Source: Zarea fungicola (lineage: Eukaryota > Ascomycota > Sordariomycetes > Hypocreales > Cordycipitaceae). From it: a stretch of 64,000 nt of DNA. The position numbers were made by a program, and so were the translations under genes. Within the stretch, counting starts at the first letter, position 1, and the number at the start of each line of letters is the position of its first letter. Where the stretch lies: positions 1 to 64,000 of the forward strand of contig FWCC01000419.1 in assembly GCA_900169235.1 (NCBI GenBank). The letters are read 5' to 3'. The notes under the pieces were generated by a model that was given only the letters and a program-made list of their open reading frames with translations, was not told the origin of the DNA and searched no databases. Positions 1 through 10,699 of the stretch are shown here, piece after piece.

Positions 1-178
1 TTTTTTGTCACCCACATGGCCGCCCACTGGGAACATTAGTGGAGTTAGCACATCAGTTATCGATAAGATACATTTTCCTGTTGGAGACGGTGGATTGAAA
101 AAAAAAAAAGAAGCTGCACTAAGTCCACATTCAGCAGCAATCAAAGATTACATTTTCGATACTGATTACGCTGCCAAA

Positions 179-1223
179 ATGCTTCGCCAAGTGTAAGGAG
201 GCCCAACGCCCAATGCATGGTTTACATGAATACAGACAATGCTAACAGCTTTTCTCCCCCTCTAGAAAACCTCGCAATGCCCGCTCTAAGCGTGCCATGG
301 CTGCTAGAGAGTCAAAGCCCGTCGAAAACCCGCGAACGTGTCTCATGCTCCGCGGCGGCAACTGCTCGCAAATCGTCCAAGACGCCCTCGTCGACTTCCA
401 CGCCATGCACCAGCCCCGCGTCAAGAAATTCACTAAGAAGAACCCCATCCACCCTTTTGAAGACGCTAGCTCGCTTGAGTTCTTCTCCGAGAAGAACGAT
501 GCCAGTCTGCTTCTGTTTGGCAGCAGCCAAAAGAAGCGGCCCCACGCCCTGACATTTATCCGTACGTTTGGGTACAAAGTTCTCGACATGCTTGAGCTGC
601 ATCTCGATCCGGAGACGTTTCGCGCCATGGCGCTTTTCAAGAATAAGAAGTTTAGCATCGGACTGCGCCCAATGCTGCTGTTCGCGGGAACCGCCTTTGA
701 GAGTCCCGTGGCGAATGAGTACACGCTCGCCAAGAGCATTCTGACCGACTTCTTCAAGGGCGAGCCGTCGGACAAGATTGACGTGGAAGGTCTGCAGTAC
801 ATTGTCAGCTTCACCGCCGAGGAGGAAAGTGGTGCCGCTGCCGCAACGGGCACGGGCGACGTGAAGCCCGCTATCCACATGCGCGTGTACCTCATTCGCA
901 CCAAACGCAGTGGCCAGAAGCTCCCCCGTGTCGAGGTTGACGAGATTGGCCCGCGCATGGACTTCCGCGTTGGCCGCATTCGGGAGGCAGACGTGGAGAT
1001 GCTTAAGGAGGCTATGAAGACCCCTCGCGGCCTCGAGGAGAGGCCCAAGAAGAACATCACGACCGATATCATTGGTGACAAGATCGGTCGCATTCATATC
1101 GGTAAACAGGACCTAGGTACCATGCAGACGAGAAAGATGAAGGGTCTCAAGCGCCACAGGCTCGACGACGTGGCCGAGACAGAGGATGTTATTGAGGAGG
1201 TCGCCAAGCGCTCCAAGCAATAA
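179..1223 (+). CDS. RPF2: Rpf2-like ribosome biogenesis factor (Brix domain), two exons
   Basis: Exons 179-192 and 266-1223 give 323 residues. The 73-bp intron (GTAAGG donor, CTCTAG acceptor) splits codon 5; the join restores the family start MLRQVKPRNARSKRA, which the second exon alone lacks. A Brix domain follows from about residue 30, with VENPRTCLMLRGGN and KKNPIHPFED typical of Rpf2, and the basic C-terminus has KMKGLKRHR. In yeast Rpf2 works with Rrs1 to load 5S RNP (5S rRNA, L5, L11) into 90S/pre-60S particles in the nucleolus, and length and motifs fit that role. A short alanine-rich insert near residues 190-200 (GAAAATGTGD) is the only divergence I noticed. The next gene is convergent. 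The family call is secure; the function is inferred from homology. Confidence 0.95.
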
Positions 1224-1877
1224 AGAGCTTATAGAGATATCTGTGAGAGGAAGAAGGGAGAAAAGGGGAAAGGGCTTGGGTGTGTTTTCTGTTTTCGATG
1301 TTCATCATAGGTTTGGCGTTATTTGGTGTATATGGGGTATATATTTAGCAAGACTAATCATTGCCACTGGTTGTACTGTGCTGCAAATTCACTTTGTCAA
1401 AAGAAACATGTGCACGGAGTAATGAGCTGGTGATTCTTGTATGGACTCCGGTTATCGTCACGGTACGTTTAGTAGTTCAGTAAATCATGATAAGAATTCC
1501 TCAGCGCCGATTCGAAATCTAGGAAGCTTTCCCAGCACCTTGCTTACCCCCAAAACATTGCTCCGAGTTCCGCTAATACATGTTTGGCTCGGAAATGTTG
1601 TCTATATACATAGAGAAAAATCTTGGTCCAGAAGAAGAGCAAAACAAGGTAGTACTAAACGCCATGAAAGCGAAAATTGATAGAAAAGAAATACTCGCGC
1701 CCATTTAAAATAATGTTCAAAGGCCCCATGTCTTAATCCAACGCCCATTCCATGCTTAATCGAATTTGAAATGCCTATTTCGTTCCGTTGCCCGATTCTC
1801 TTTAGAGTAATAATCACGTCCGCTGTTGTAGCCCATGTAGAGTTTGCAGATTAACGCTGTGCTTGAATAGCCAATGC
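1224..1877. other. Intergenic, convergent 3' flanks
   Basis: About 650 bases between the stop codons of RPF2 and the Zn2Cys6 gene. The frames here are short and unconvincing. The stretch should hold both 3' untranslated regions and polyadenylation sites. Nothing else is visible. Confidence 0.6.
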
Positions 1878-3565
1878 TCAATCGAGAGGAACAGCAGCAA
1901 ACCCCAGTTCGCCAGTGATGTCAGTCATATCTGCTGAGGGTGATTGAGGGATGGCGTGGCTCATTCTCGCCAGCAGCTCTATGTGATTCTTCATCGTGTC
2001 CACCAGACCAAACTCGCCCGTAGGCTCCTCCTCGCACTCAGCACCCCAAACTGATGCAGGGATCGCATTGGCGTCGCCGTCCCACAGGGCGATGCGGACC
2101 GGCCACTCGAGATGCCGCCACCAGCCGGAGCCGGGCTCAAACAAGCTAACAAGACCCATTACTTCACGCCGCGATACATCTCCAAGCCACCACACGTTGT
2201 CCATGCGTTTCAGAAGCGCGAAGAAGCACGCGACTATGGCGAGGGCACGTGGGCGCTTGGATTCAACCAGCTGAACAAAGCGCTTAGAAACGGCGGCGGG
2301 GAAGGCGAGCGTCGCCGGTGGATAAGGATTTTGATGTGCCCAGTTGAGAACGGAGACAGCGTGGATGTACCCTTGCTGAGATAGAAGATTCAGCTGCGGA
2401 TCCTCTGAAGAAATTTCATCCTCCACACCCTCGAGAAGGTGGCCAAAGAAGGAGCTTGAGCCCAGAGGGTTCATGTCGAGCTGAAAACTAGGCTGTGAGT
2501 TGATGACTGCAACGACCGTGGGACTGTTGAAGATCCATTGCCACGAGGTTGCGACGACAGTTTTGACACCTTGAAAGGCATGAAACCAAGCTAGCGGAAG
2601 AGGATACCGAGTAGAGTTCCTACCAACACTTGGTGTCATCTCTCCGTCATCCTTGATGAAGATACGAGATGCTGTTGCTTGGAAGGCAATCAGAGATGCG
2701 GTGAGGAAAAGAGCCTCTGCATTTTCTTCTTGTATTCCGCCAGTCAACGAGGCGCAGTAGTCGGCCAGAGCAGATGCAGAGTACGCATGAGACGCTTGCA
2801 CTAGGGTCTTGTCATCCGGGTTTAGCGATCTTAGGTGAAGCGCAGATACGGCAAGTATTGCGTCTGCAAGGTAGGATTTGCCGGCAAAAGCAAGTTGGGG
2901 CACGTCAATCCTCCAAATGTCGTCTGCTGCTGGGACATTATGCAGCAACGTCTTATGAGTTTTTGTTGTAAAGTGGTGCCAGAGGCGGAGTTCGAGCATG
3001 CGGTCGACTGGGCGAGCGGGAGACGATACTGATGGTGTAGGGCCACTCCGTATACTCTGCGTGGTCGACTGGTGCAGTGATTCTGTCACGGACGGCGAGG
3101 AGACGGGTGGTACGGGCATGGGCGACTGCTTGCGCGGGGATGGGCGTGATCCGTTGACACCATTACCATTTGTACTGGCACCGTGGCCATTGTGGCTGCT
3201 TTGCTGGTTGTGGTGACTGCCGATGCTGTTGGGCGAGGGCACAGGCGGGCTTGGTGCTGCAGGCGTAGCCGCCACGAGGTCATCGATGACTTCTGGGTTT
3301 TCGAAATCACACATGACCCCGTGTTTGACGCAGTTACCGCATCGCGGGTGGACTTCATCGCACTGAAAGGGTCGATGGCGTCAGCTATTCTCCGTATCCA
3401 GAAGGTTCACGGGGCATGTCGAGTCGGCTGTCTTGGCGCAAAGACGGTCTTGATAGACGTCAAGGCTGATGATCAGCGAGCAGTAGATGAACGTACCTTG
3501 ATCTTTCGATTCTTGCATCTGCGGCATCCCGCACGCGACTTTTTGTGAGACCGACGGGGTGGCAT
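1878..3565 (-). CDS. Zn(II)2Cys6 transcription factor, two exons
   Basis: On the minus strand exon 1 is 3565-3497 and exon 2 is 3362-1878, joined in phase 0 across a 134-bp intron (GTACGT donor, TTTCAG acceptor), giving 517 residues. The intron interrupts the binuclear zinc cluster. The spliced cluster has C14, C17, C24, C31, C34 and C41, spaced C-x2-C-x6-C-x6-C-x2-C-x6-C, with the GCRRCKNRKIKC signature. A low-complexity Ser/Pro/Asn linker runs from about residue 50 to 140. The rest resembles the helical regulatory region of Upc2/sterol-uptake-type fungal regulators (LELRLWHHFTTKT, then long helices). The DNA-binding class is certain; the target pathway is not shown by the sequence. No biosynthetic cluster lies beside it, so it may act in trans. 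Confidence 0.9.
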
Positions 3566-6411
3566 CACGGATTGGTTGGGTGATGTGTGATGTGCGTTTC
3601 CTGCTCCTTCAGTTCGGGTTTTCAGCTTCTCCGGCGCTGGGATATTCAAGCTTTGCGGTTCGGGAGAGCAAATGGAATGCTCCCCTGGAGCATGACCACA
3701 AATCACGGGGCTGATTATTGCTGGTGAAAACGGTTGAGCGCAAGCGATTCGAAAATTTGTTGGAAGAGATGAACGGCAAAACGAGAGGATTGGAAGGAAG
3801 CGCAGTTTGAAATGGGAGGAAAGCAACAGAAGTACGAGCAAGACTTGGAGTGAGAGGGACAGTTGGAGCTGATCGAGTGGTGGACTTTTTGCTTCCCCCC
3901 CCCCCAATCCCCAGGCTGCGTCTGCGCTAAGAGGACCGCTGGCGTCGTTCAGCTACAGGTGGTTTTCACAGCTATTACAGCACGCATTGGATCACACATT
4001 TAGTACTGCCCTTTTTTGGGGAAGTCAGTAAGTACATACTAAGGCGAGATCCTGTGAGACAAAAGCACCGCCACAGCCCTGGTGGGCCTTTGGCTGGAAA
4101 GCCAGGGGCCTGCTATTCCCTGAAAGGACAGAACAGTTGAAAGCCGAACTGCACTCTGGAGGCAGAGTTGTCAGTACCTTAGTACCTACGGGAGTGCATC
4201 CGCTACGCTAACCCCGAGAGTATTCTGTACGATTCCTCTTCTGTTTCAAAGTCCGAATAAAGAGCAAAACAAGTAAAATTACAGAGTGAATCCCCAAAGT
4301 TAGATGAGGACAGTTTCACTCGTTACTCTAGCATAAATGGCCTCTATGTAAAAGCTATCCGTAGTTTCCTCTGGCACATCGGCGAGGTAGAGTTGCGCCG
4401 CAACAAGTGACCGTGTAGGCAAGCTGCTCAGTCCTCCCTGGAGCTACAGGTGCAGCCGAGTTTGTGGGCGTTTCGGTCCGCCCAAGTACCCAACCATTTT
4501 CCCCAGCAGAGCCGCATTCCACACCTTATTTGAGCTAGGGAGCCTGAATGTCAGTACCCGGGGCCACTAAGGCGAGCCATAGGAGGCACGCTCGGATCCT
4601 TTAGTTGCGCATCACAAGTTGGCAACTGATATGCGATTCCAAAACCCACGCAGCTGCATATGTGCCCTATGTACATATCTTTACATATATCCAAGGCAAG
4701 AATGCGAATTCGGCCTGGAGACTCATGGCTTAGCAGAGATAGTATCGACTAATCCTCTCTAGCTCCATGTACGTCCATCCATATGACTATGCAATTGCAC
4801 GTCACCACAGCACTAGGCAGCCCAGCGTCGCAGATGACGTATAGAAAAGAGGCGGAGCTTTGGCAACAACGGATACTATTAGGCATTATTTGGTCTTGCG
4901 GATATTTGTCCCCAGACCGGCCCCAGTTCATCCTGTTCTGTTGACGGCTTCGACGCGCCGTGCCGGCTTGAACCCGGCTCGGTACGAGTACGAGGCCCAG
5001 CGTAATCGTTCGGTAGCGGCAGCTGTCAGACCGCATAAAATGGACTCGCCGGCTCCGAACAAGAAATGGACATGAGTTCAGCCGGTACCGAGACTTTCGT
5101 GTATATTGTGCCGTGCCGAGACGAGGCCCATGGAATTTCGCCAATGGCAACCGCTGTGAATCTGTTTCTTCATACATAGGTGCGATAATTTATGTTTTAA
5201 TTAAAGAAGTTAATGCGGTGTTGCAAGGTTCGGATTCATACCTGGCACCTATACCTATCATAACAATTTATTATGATGTATGAAATAGTCGCTCTTTAAA
5301 TGGGTTTTTCATGATTTATTGTGAAATATGCTATTCAGAAACTGCATTTCTTTGCGAGCTGCCCAAGTTACATTTCTGGCATTTGAGAGTCAAGCCTTCA
5401 GTCATGCCCAGCAGCTGTTCTTGGCATTTCCTCCAACTCCGTCAGAGTCGTGGGCCAATTATTTCCACAGCCATTGAGTAGCCATTTTAAGTAGTTGGTA
5501 GTCAGTAGCCAAAGAATTAGTTTTGCGACTGCTCCACGCTGCTCCAGCACGCCAGGGTCCTCCTTCTTCGGAGCATCGCCATTAATTTGTAAAGCATCTA
5601 CATAGATTGCCGACGGCCCGTGATTGCGTGCGAGTTGCAACATCACGTTTACTTATCAAGTGCCACTTCGGGGTGGGCTGGCAGCTCAACCTAATTTTTT
5701 GCACTTCGCAAAATCTGATGCCTTCACTACATGCAGGAAAGTCAAGCGCCAAGATCCCCGAGATGGATGAACTACAACAGAAAATCAATGGCTTAAATCC
5801 GTTGGTCATCGAATTTGAGTTTTGGCGTCCCTGACCACTCACTCGTGGGGCTATGTGAACTGCTCAGAAGTAGAAACGATTTCTCCGTCTTTGCTGGCGG
5901 CTTGTTTAGCTTCGGAAAGCGAGCCAACGAAGACTACGACCTTGTCGCCACAGACCACTGCAGAGACCTAGATGGGCGTGTGCCGGCAGATGTGGTTGGC
6001 GGATGCCGTCCCTTGATTTCTACCGAAGTCAGAAACTCAATACCACAGCCATTCCTTTGCAAACCAAGCGGTCTCGAACCAACTTGTCTTGGTTGGGGAG
6101 GAAGATGTGGACGCCGACGGCGCAGTTGGCTTCGGCTGAGACCGTCAAATAACCGATACAGAAGCGCTTTTTGTAACCCCCGACTGAGACTGGCGGTTAA
6201 AATATTGGCATTTCATTACCAACGAGTCAGGAAATGTGTCGGTCGGCAGCGGGCTCTACATTGGTTATTCCCACGTCCAGCGACTGAATAAGGCGGTCTA
6301 GGGGATTCAAAAAGTAGACAATACGTCATGGCTGGTTTGGCAGCTTGCATCAGTCAGCAATGCGGCACACTTGGAATTTCAACAAATTCTTCCCTGGCGT
6401 GCATCGAAGCG
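3566..6411. other. Long intergenic region, no gene seen
   Basis: About 2.85 kb upstream of both the Zn2Cys6 gene (leftward) and the cystathionine lyase (rightward). It holds a 12-base run of C at 3895-3906, probably in the Zn2Cys6 leader, and several frames under 160 codons with no recognisable domain or splice pattern. Stretches around 5.2-5.4 kb are AT-rich. Confidence 0.55.
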
Positions 6412-6421
6412 ATGGCGCCAT
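6412..6421. promoter_or_regulatory. ATGGCGCCAT palindrome: candidate CYS3-regulator (bZIP) site
   Basis: A perfect 10-bp palindrome, 348 bp upstream of a TATA box and about 1.17 kb upstream of the cystathionine gamma-lyase start. In Neurospora crassa ATGGCGCCAT is the described consensus for the CYS3 bZIP activator of sulphur acquisition genes. The sequence match is exact. That it binds the local orthologue is inference from the match and from the sulphur-metabolism gene downstream. Confidence 0.6.
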
Positions 6422-6768
6422 CAGGCGTGACCTTGGGGACATGCGCCCAGCGCTCGGTCAAATGTTACTGCTACATGCCGGCTCTAGCGAGTTTGGTGTA
6501 CAGCCTGGTTCCAAGTACAAGCCACACCCGTACCTGTGCTTGCGCCAGATGGGTACCAGAGTATCACTCCGAGCCAATAGACCACCCGCTGGGTGCATCG
6601 CTCCAGCTGGTGATGACAAACGCATCGGTTCGAGACGGCTTGATTACAGATTACAGACAACAAACTCCAAATGTCATCATTCGTTTAGATGCCACTGGAA
6701 TACCCAGGCCTTTCTTTTTTTGGACATCGCACCATTTCGAATCCTCAGCTTTGTGCACCAGTTGCTGC

Positions 6769-6775
6769 TATATAA
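6769..6775 (+). promoter_or_regulatory. TATA box of cystathionine gamma-lyase gene
   Basis: TATATAA followed about 35-60 bases later by C/A-rich pyrimidine DNA (ATCTCTCCCATCACC) typical of fungal transcription starts. It implies a leader of roughly 780 nt before the start codon at 7592, shortened to about 650 nt if the intron at 6946-7076 is removed. Confidence 0.55.
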
Positions 6776-6945
6776 GACCCCAAACCGCCATTCAAGATCG
6801 CCGCCGTCAAATCTCTCCCATCACCACCGCATTCGTCCAGCAAACTCATCCACCATTGGCATAACAAATCACCAAATTGCTTCCTCCTTTCAACGTTGGA
6901 TCTCACCTCTTCATTTTCCTGTCTTATTGACCAAACTGCTCTGTT

Positions 6946-7076
6946 GTAAGTGCCTGGCTGAATGACACCATATTTAAGCTCCGAACTGACTCAAGTGGAC
7001 CTTTTGAAGACGTCAACCTTGTGGGTAATTGGGAAAGCTTTAATTTTTCTCGAAAGATTTTTCTTTTTTTTTTCAG
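6946..7076 (+). other. Probable intron in the 5' untranslated region
   Basis: GTAAGT donor at 6946 and a strong pyrimidine tract ending TTTTTCAG at 7076, 131 bp. It lies between the TATA box and the cystathionine lyase start codon, so it would be a leader intron. Confidence 0.5.
6987..6993. promoter_or_regulatory. TGACTCA, consensus for Gcn4/CPC1-type bZIP factors
   Basis: Exact 7-bp match to the general amino-acid control site, inside the probable leader intron and about 600 bp before the lyase start codon. A 7-mer is expected several times by chance in 64 kb, so only its position makes it of interest. Confidence 0.35.
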
Positions 7077-7591
7077 TGGATTGCTAGGCAGTGACAACAA
7101 AACCCGGGCTACGCTGTCGAGTTTCTTCATCTCTGCTGCAACGCCAAATCATCATCCAACACAATCTGCCCTTGCAGCTTGTACAACACCAACATCGCTG
7201 TCCAGCTGACCACAACCCCCTCAACAAGCCATCTCATCTCACCGACAGCCGCCGAGACAGCTTCCGACCCCGCCAGCCCATTTGGTTGTTTAATCACAAC
7301 TCCCACCAACCATCTTGAGAACCGGTATCCGCGTACGCATCCACAATTCATTCAGGTTTTAAAACCACCAGGCCGTATCAAACCGAACCCCCTCCGGCAC
7401 CCCTGTTACGGATCAAGAAAAAAATCTAGCACAGATTCCGTATTAATAATTGGGCTTGCCCCCATCTTCGGAGTACACACACAGACAAGCGACTTTTGTT
7501 TTTCTTTTCAACTACTTGGACAAAACGCCAGAGAGGTAATCGGAATCTCTTCTACTATAACTTACAGCACATTTTAAATCGAAAATTCAAA

Positions 7592-8830
7592 ATGTCACCC
7601 GCCACCACCACAGACCAGCCTTTGGTGCATACACCGCCCAGACCCCCGACACCTGTGCATGGGTTCGGCACCCTTGCAGTCCACGCCGGTTCTCCCATTG
7701 ACCCCTCCACCGGCGCTGTCATCGAGGCCATTTCCTTGTCCACCACTTTTGCCCAGACAGCCGTTGGCAAGCCTGTGGGCGAGTTTGAGTACTCGCGCTC
7801 CTCCAACCCTAACCGTCTAAACTTTGAGACGGCCGTCGCCGCTCTTGAGCACGCTCGCTACGCGCTTGCCTACTCCTCTGGCTCTGCCGCGACAGCAAAC
7901 ATTCTACAGAGTCTCGCGGCAGGCTCACACGTTATTTCAGTCTCTGACGTCTACGGCGGTACACACCGGTACTTCACCCAGGTCGCCAAGGCGCATGGTG
8001 TCAAGGTTACCTTTACCCCGGAGATTGAGGTTGATATTGCCGAGCACATCAATGACAACACTCGTCTGATCTGGATTGAGAGCCCCAGCAACCCTACACT
8101 GCGCCTCGTCGATATCCGCCAAGTCGTCGATGTCGCCCACCGTCACGGCATCCTGGTCGTCGTCGACAACACTTTCCTCTCCCCCTACGTCCAGAACCCT
8201 CTTGACCTCGGCGCCGACATTGTGGTGCACTCTGTCACCAAGTACATCAACGGCCACAGCGATGTTGTCATGGGTATTGCCGCTTTCAACTCAGACGACC
8301 TTCACAAGCGCTTGAGCTTCCTGCAGAACGCCATTGGCGCCGTTCCCTCGGCATTTGACTCGTGGCTCGCCCACCGCGGCCTCAAGACGCTGCACCTCCG
8401 CGCTCGTGAGGCTACTCATAACGCCACTGCGATTGCCACCGCCCTCGAAGCCTCTTCCAATGTTATCGCTGTCAACTACCCCGGCTTGGACTCGCACCCT
8501 CACCGTGCCATTGCCAAGAAACAGCACCGTGACGGCATGGGCGGCGGAATGCTCTCGTTCCGTATCAAAGGTGGCCACGCTGCTGCCGAGCGCTTCTGCT
8601 CCCTCACCAAAATCTTCACTCTTGCTGAGTCTCTTGGCGGCGTTGAATCGCTTGTTGAGCTTCCCAGCAGTATGACCCACGCCGGCATTCCCAAAGAGCA
8701 GCGTGAAGCTGTGGGTGTCTTTGATGACCTCGTACGCATCAGCTGCGGTGTCGAGGACGCCGAGGACCTGAAGAACGACATCCTCCAGGCTCTCGAGGCC
8801 GCAGTTGCCGGCCCCAAGAACGGAAACTAA
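7592..8830 (+). CDS. CYS3: Cystathionine gamma-lyase (PLP-dependent)
   Basis: Single exon, 412 residues, starting at ATG 7592 (context TTCAAAATGTC); an in-frame upstream ATG at 7496 would add 32 unconserved residues and is rejected. The Cys/Met-metabolism PLP fold is complete: EYSRSSNPN (Y67, R69 contact the cofactor phosphate), DVYGG near 119-123, VVDNTF with D192 against the pyridine nitrogen, and SVTKYINGH with K217 as the Schiff-base lysine. The ESLGGVESL block and tail are those of gamma-lyases. The enzyme cleaves cystathionine to cysteine, 2-oxobutyrate and ammonia in the cytosol (reverse transsulphuration). Cystathionine beta-lyase is a close relative, so the exact activity is a family-level call. 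The name is the yeast enzyme name, not the Neurospora cys-3 regulator. Confidence 0.93.
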   Translation: MSPATTTDQPLVHTPPRPPTPVHGFGTLAVHAGSPIDPSTGAVIEAISLSTTFAQTAVGKPVGEFEYSRSSNPNRLNFETAVAALEHARYALAYSSGSAATANILQSLAAGSHVISVSDVYGGTHRYFTQVAKAHGVKVTFTPEIEVDIAEHINDNTRLIWIESPSNPTLRLVDIRQVVDVAHRHGILVVVDNTFLSPYVQNPLDLGADIVVHSVTKYINGHSDVVMGIAAFNSDDLHKRLSFLQNAIGAVPSAFDSWLAHRGLKTLHLRAREATHNATAIATALEASSNVIAVNYPGLDSHPHRAIAKKQHRDGMGGGMLSFRIKGGHAAAERFCSLTKIFTLAESLGGVESLVELPSSMTHAGIPKEQREAVGVFDDLVRISCGVEDAEDLKNDILQALEAAVAGPKNGN

Positions 8831-9052
8831 TCAAAAGAAAAGAGCAAGGGTCAAAGAAGGTGCTCACGTATATATATGACCATGAAAGGCAAATCCAAAA
8901 AGAATTTTAGCGGACACTTGCATATGATAGACACGTTTGGAATGTTTCTTTTGTTTGTCGCGGGTAAATAGGTACTAGGTAACTAGTTATCCTCTCAGGA
9001 GCCAGAATAGGCCGAAGGATCAAAAACGTTTACGGTTTTAATAAAATCTTAA

Positions 9053-9505
9053 TCAGAGGGCAATGCGTCCTCGCCGATCCGCTTCGTTGTATACCCAAAG
9101 CCGTGATAAAGAACGATGGCAGCTGCACTTGTAGGTGTTTGAACTTACCATCTCTGCATGACGAACCCAGCCGTTTTCAAAATGACCCGACGGCCATTCC
9201 CGCCAATGATGAGACATAATGTTTGTAACTTGAGCGCGTTTGTATATATGAGCGAGTTGGCCAACACCCATAGCACTGGAACATTCGTGTCAGCTTTCTA
9301 CGAAAACTTGAGAAGGTCGCCTTGCGCAGTAGCTTAATAAAAACTTACATGGTTGCATCATGATACACGTGTCTACGAGGACTCGAGCTGTCACGGCACG
9401 AAAGCCACGTACATGGTTGTTGCTCCAGGCTGTACCAGCAGAGGCCAGGAGGAGGGCGGTGATGAGCGGTGGTACTTTTTCGCAAGCCTTCATTAGCCTC
9501 GTCAT
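9053..9505 (-). CDS. Putative small hydrophobic protein, three exons
   Basis: Not recognised. Minus-strand exons 9505-9349, 9275-9149 and 9122-9053 join in phase to 117 residues. The introns have GTAAGT donors and CCAG and GCAG acceptors. The N-terminus has a hydrophobic stretch (PPLITALLLASAGTAW) and a second follows the first splice (LLWVLANSLIY), suggesting two membrane segments. The middle exon is open in two frames, so the reading is not unique. It lies in a region full of broken genes and may be a remnant. No function can be given. Confidence 0.33.
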
Positions 9506-9601
9506 ACTAGTCCTTGTCTTTTACAGTTAGGGATGCAAATGACAAATAGAAACGTACTAGTAGCTCTCTCCATTTTCAACACCGTGACGGCACAAACTAC
9601 C

Positions 9602-9628
9602 ATACCACAAATACCACAGATACCACAG
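9602..9628 (+). repeat. Three 9-bp tandem copies, ATACCACA(A/G)
   Basis: Three head-to-tail copies of a 9-mer. On the plus strand they lie within a 79-codon frame with a signal-peptide-like start (from the ATG at 9536) and would encode IPQ repeats. That frame is short and unsupported. Confidence 0.6.
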
Positions 9629-9785
9629 TCAGCCAAAACGCTTCCATCAGTGTCGTTATCTTCCTTGTCGGCCTATCCGTCCCAAGATACGCAAGTGCAG
9701 CAACGACAGCCAGAGCCAATGGGAAAAGTTGCTTCTTCTGCAATTTATGTAACTAAAGTGAGGTCATGCTAGTATCTTCGTGATG

Positions 9786-10295
9786 CTATTGCAATGATGG
9801 CAGTGCTGAAATGATATTAATAGTAGAACACACCATATAATCTGCCGTGCTATGCATTGCCAGTTTTATCTTTATACTCGCCGCCACGAGGCACACCTCC
9901 ACCGGCCTCCCAATCCTTCGTCTACCCAGCGTTGCGATGTAGCCGTGTAGTAAATACCCCACCATAGAGAAAAGGTACACAAGTGCTTCGAGCTGTTCTG
10001 TCTGCAGGATCATGGACGAGAGGGCATAATACCGCAGAGGTGGAATGATGAACGCTGTCGCAGCGAATGACAGAACATGAGCTGTAAAATGGTATGGAGA
10101 GTACCACCACCAATGCCAAAGGAGGATGATCAGGACCGGGTAGAGGATGCCGTCGATGGTGCCGGTGAGGGCGTATCGTGTGATGATGCCGGCGTTCGTG
10201 TGCGGGACTAAACTGAGCAGCCTAGGAAGAAATCTTACCTTTTTTTTTAATAATCCGTTTGCGGTTTTGATGCTTTCCGCTAAATTGTACCGCAT
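9786..10295 (-). CDS. Putative multi-pass membrane protein frame, possibly decayed
   Basis: A 169-codon minus-strand frame with about three or four hydrophobic segments (YPVLIILLWHWWWY, AHVLSFAATAFII, LEALVYLFSMVGYLL). A second hydrophobic frame just upstream (10530-10340, with FTLTQIPAFLTITC) ends at a plausible GTACGC donor. I could not join it in phase without a stop codon, so either a splice form escapes me or the gene is frameshifted. The family is not recognised. It sits directly downstream of the HET-like pseudogene. Confidence 0.33.
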   Translation of the reverse strand: MRYNLAESIKTANGLLKKKVRFLPRLLSLVPHTNAGIITRYALTGTIDGILYPVLIILLWHWWWYSPYHFTAHVLSFAATAFIIPPLRYYALSSMILQTEQLEALVYLFSMVGYLLHGYIATLGRRRIGRPVEVCLVAASIKIKLAMHSTADYMVCSTINIISALPSLQ

Positions 10296-10699
10296 TCGCC
10301 ATATTTACAGATATATAGGCCTAGAACTGGGAATGTAAGAAGCGTACCATTGAGTAGTACAGGCTGGGGCAGGACTCTTGCCAGCAAGTAATCGTCAGAA
10401 ATGCCGGAATCTGTGTCAGCGTAAACATGAGGCCGTAATCTAAAGTCAACCAATACCGCTCCGGTCTTGTTCGGAGCGCACTCTCCCAATCCGTCGAAGA
10501 TATTTTGTTTAACGGCGTAAGAATATCCAAAAGTCAACTGCTCGACAAGCAAAACAACAAAGGTTTTCACAACTTTCGCTTTGGCCCAATTCGGTCAATA
10601 ATTGAAAAGAAAGAGAGAGAGGGGATAGACGCACGAATGCTACGGATGCAAATAATAGTCCCATCTTCCACCTACTTACGCCATCAAGCGCCATCACAA

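Noticed and set aside
242..1097. Two long minus-strand frames (283 and 261 codons) antisense to RPF2.
   Set aside because: They mirror the codon pattern of RPF2, lack any domain, and the RPF2 frame explains the openness.
5815..6300. A 158-codon plus frame and an alternative frame with protein-like text (YWHFITNESGNVSVGSG).
   Set aside because: The better-looking frame has about four stops in 110 codons, close to chance expectation; no family or splice pattern supports it.
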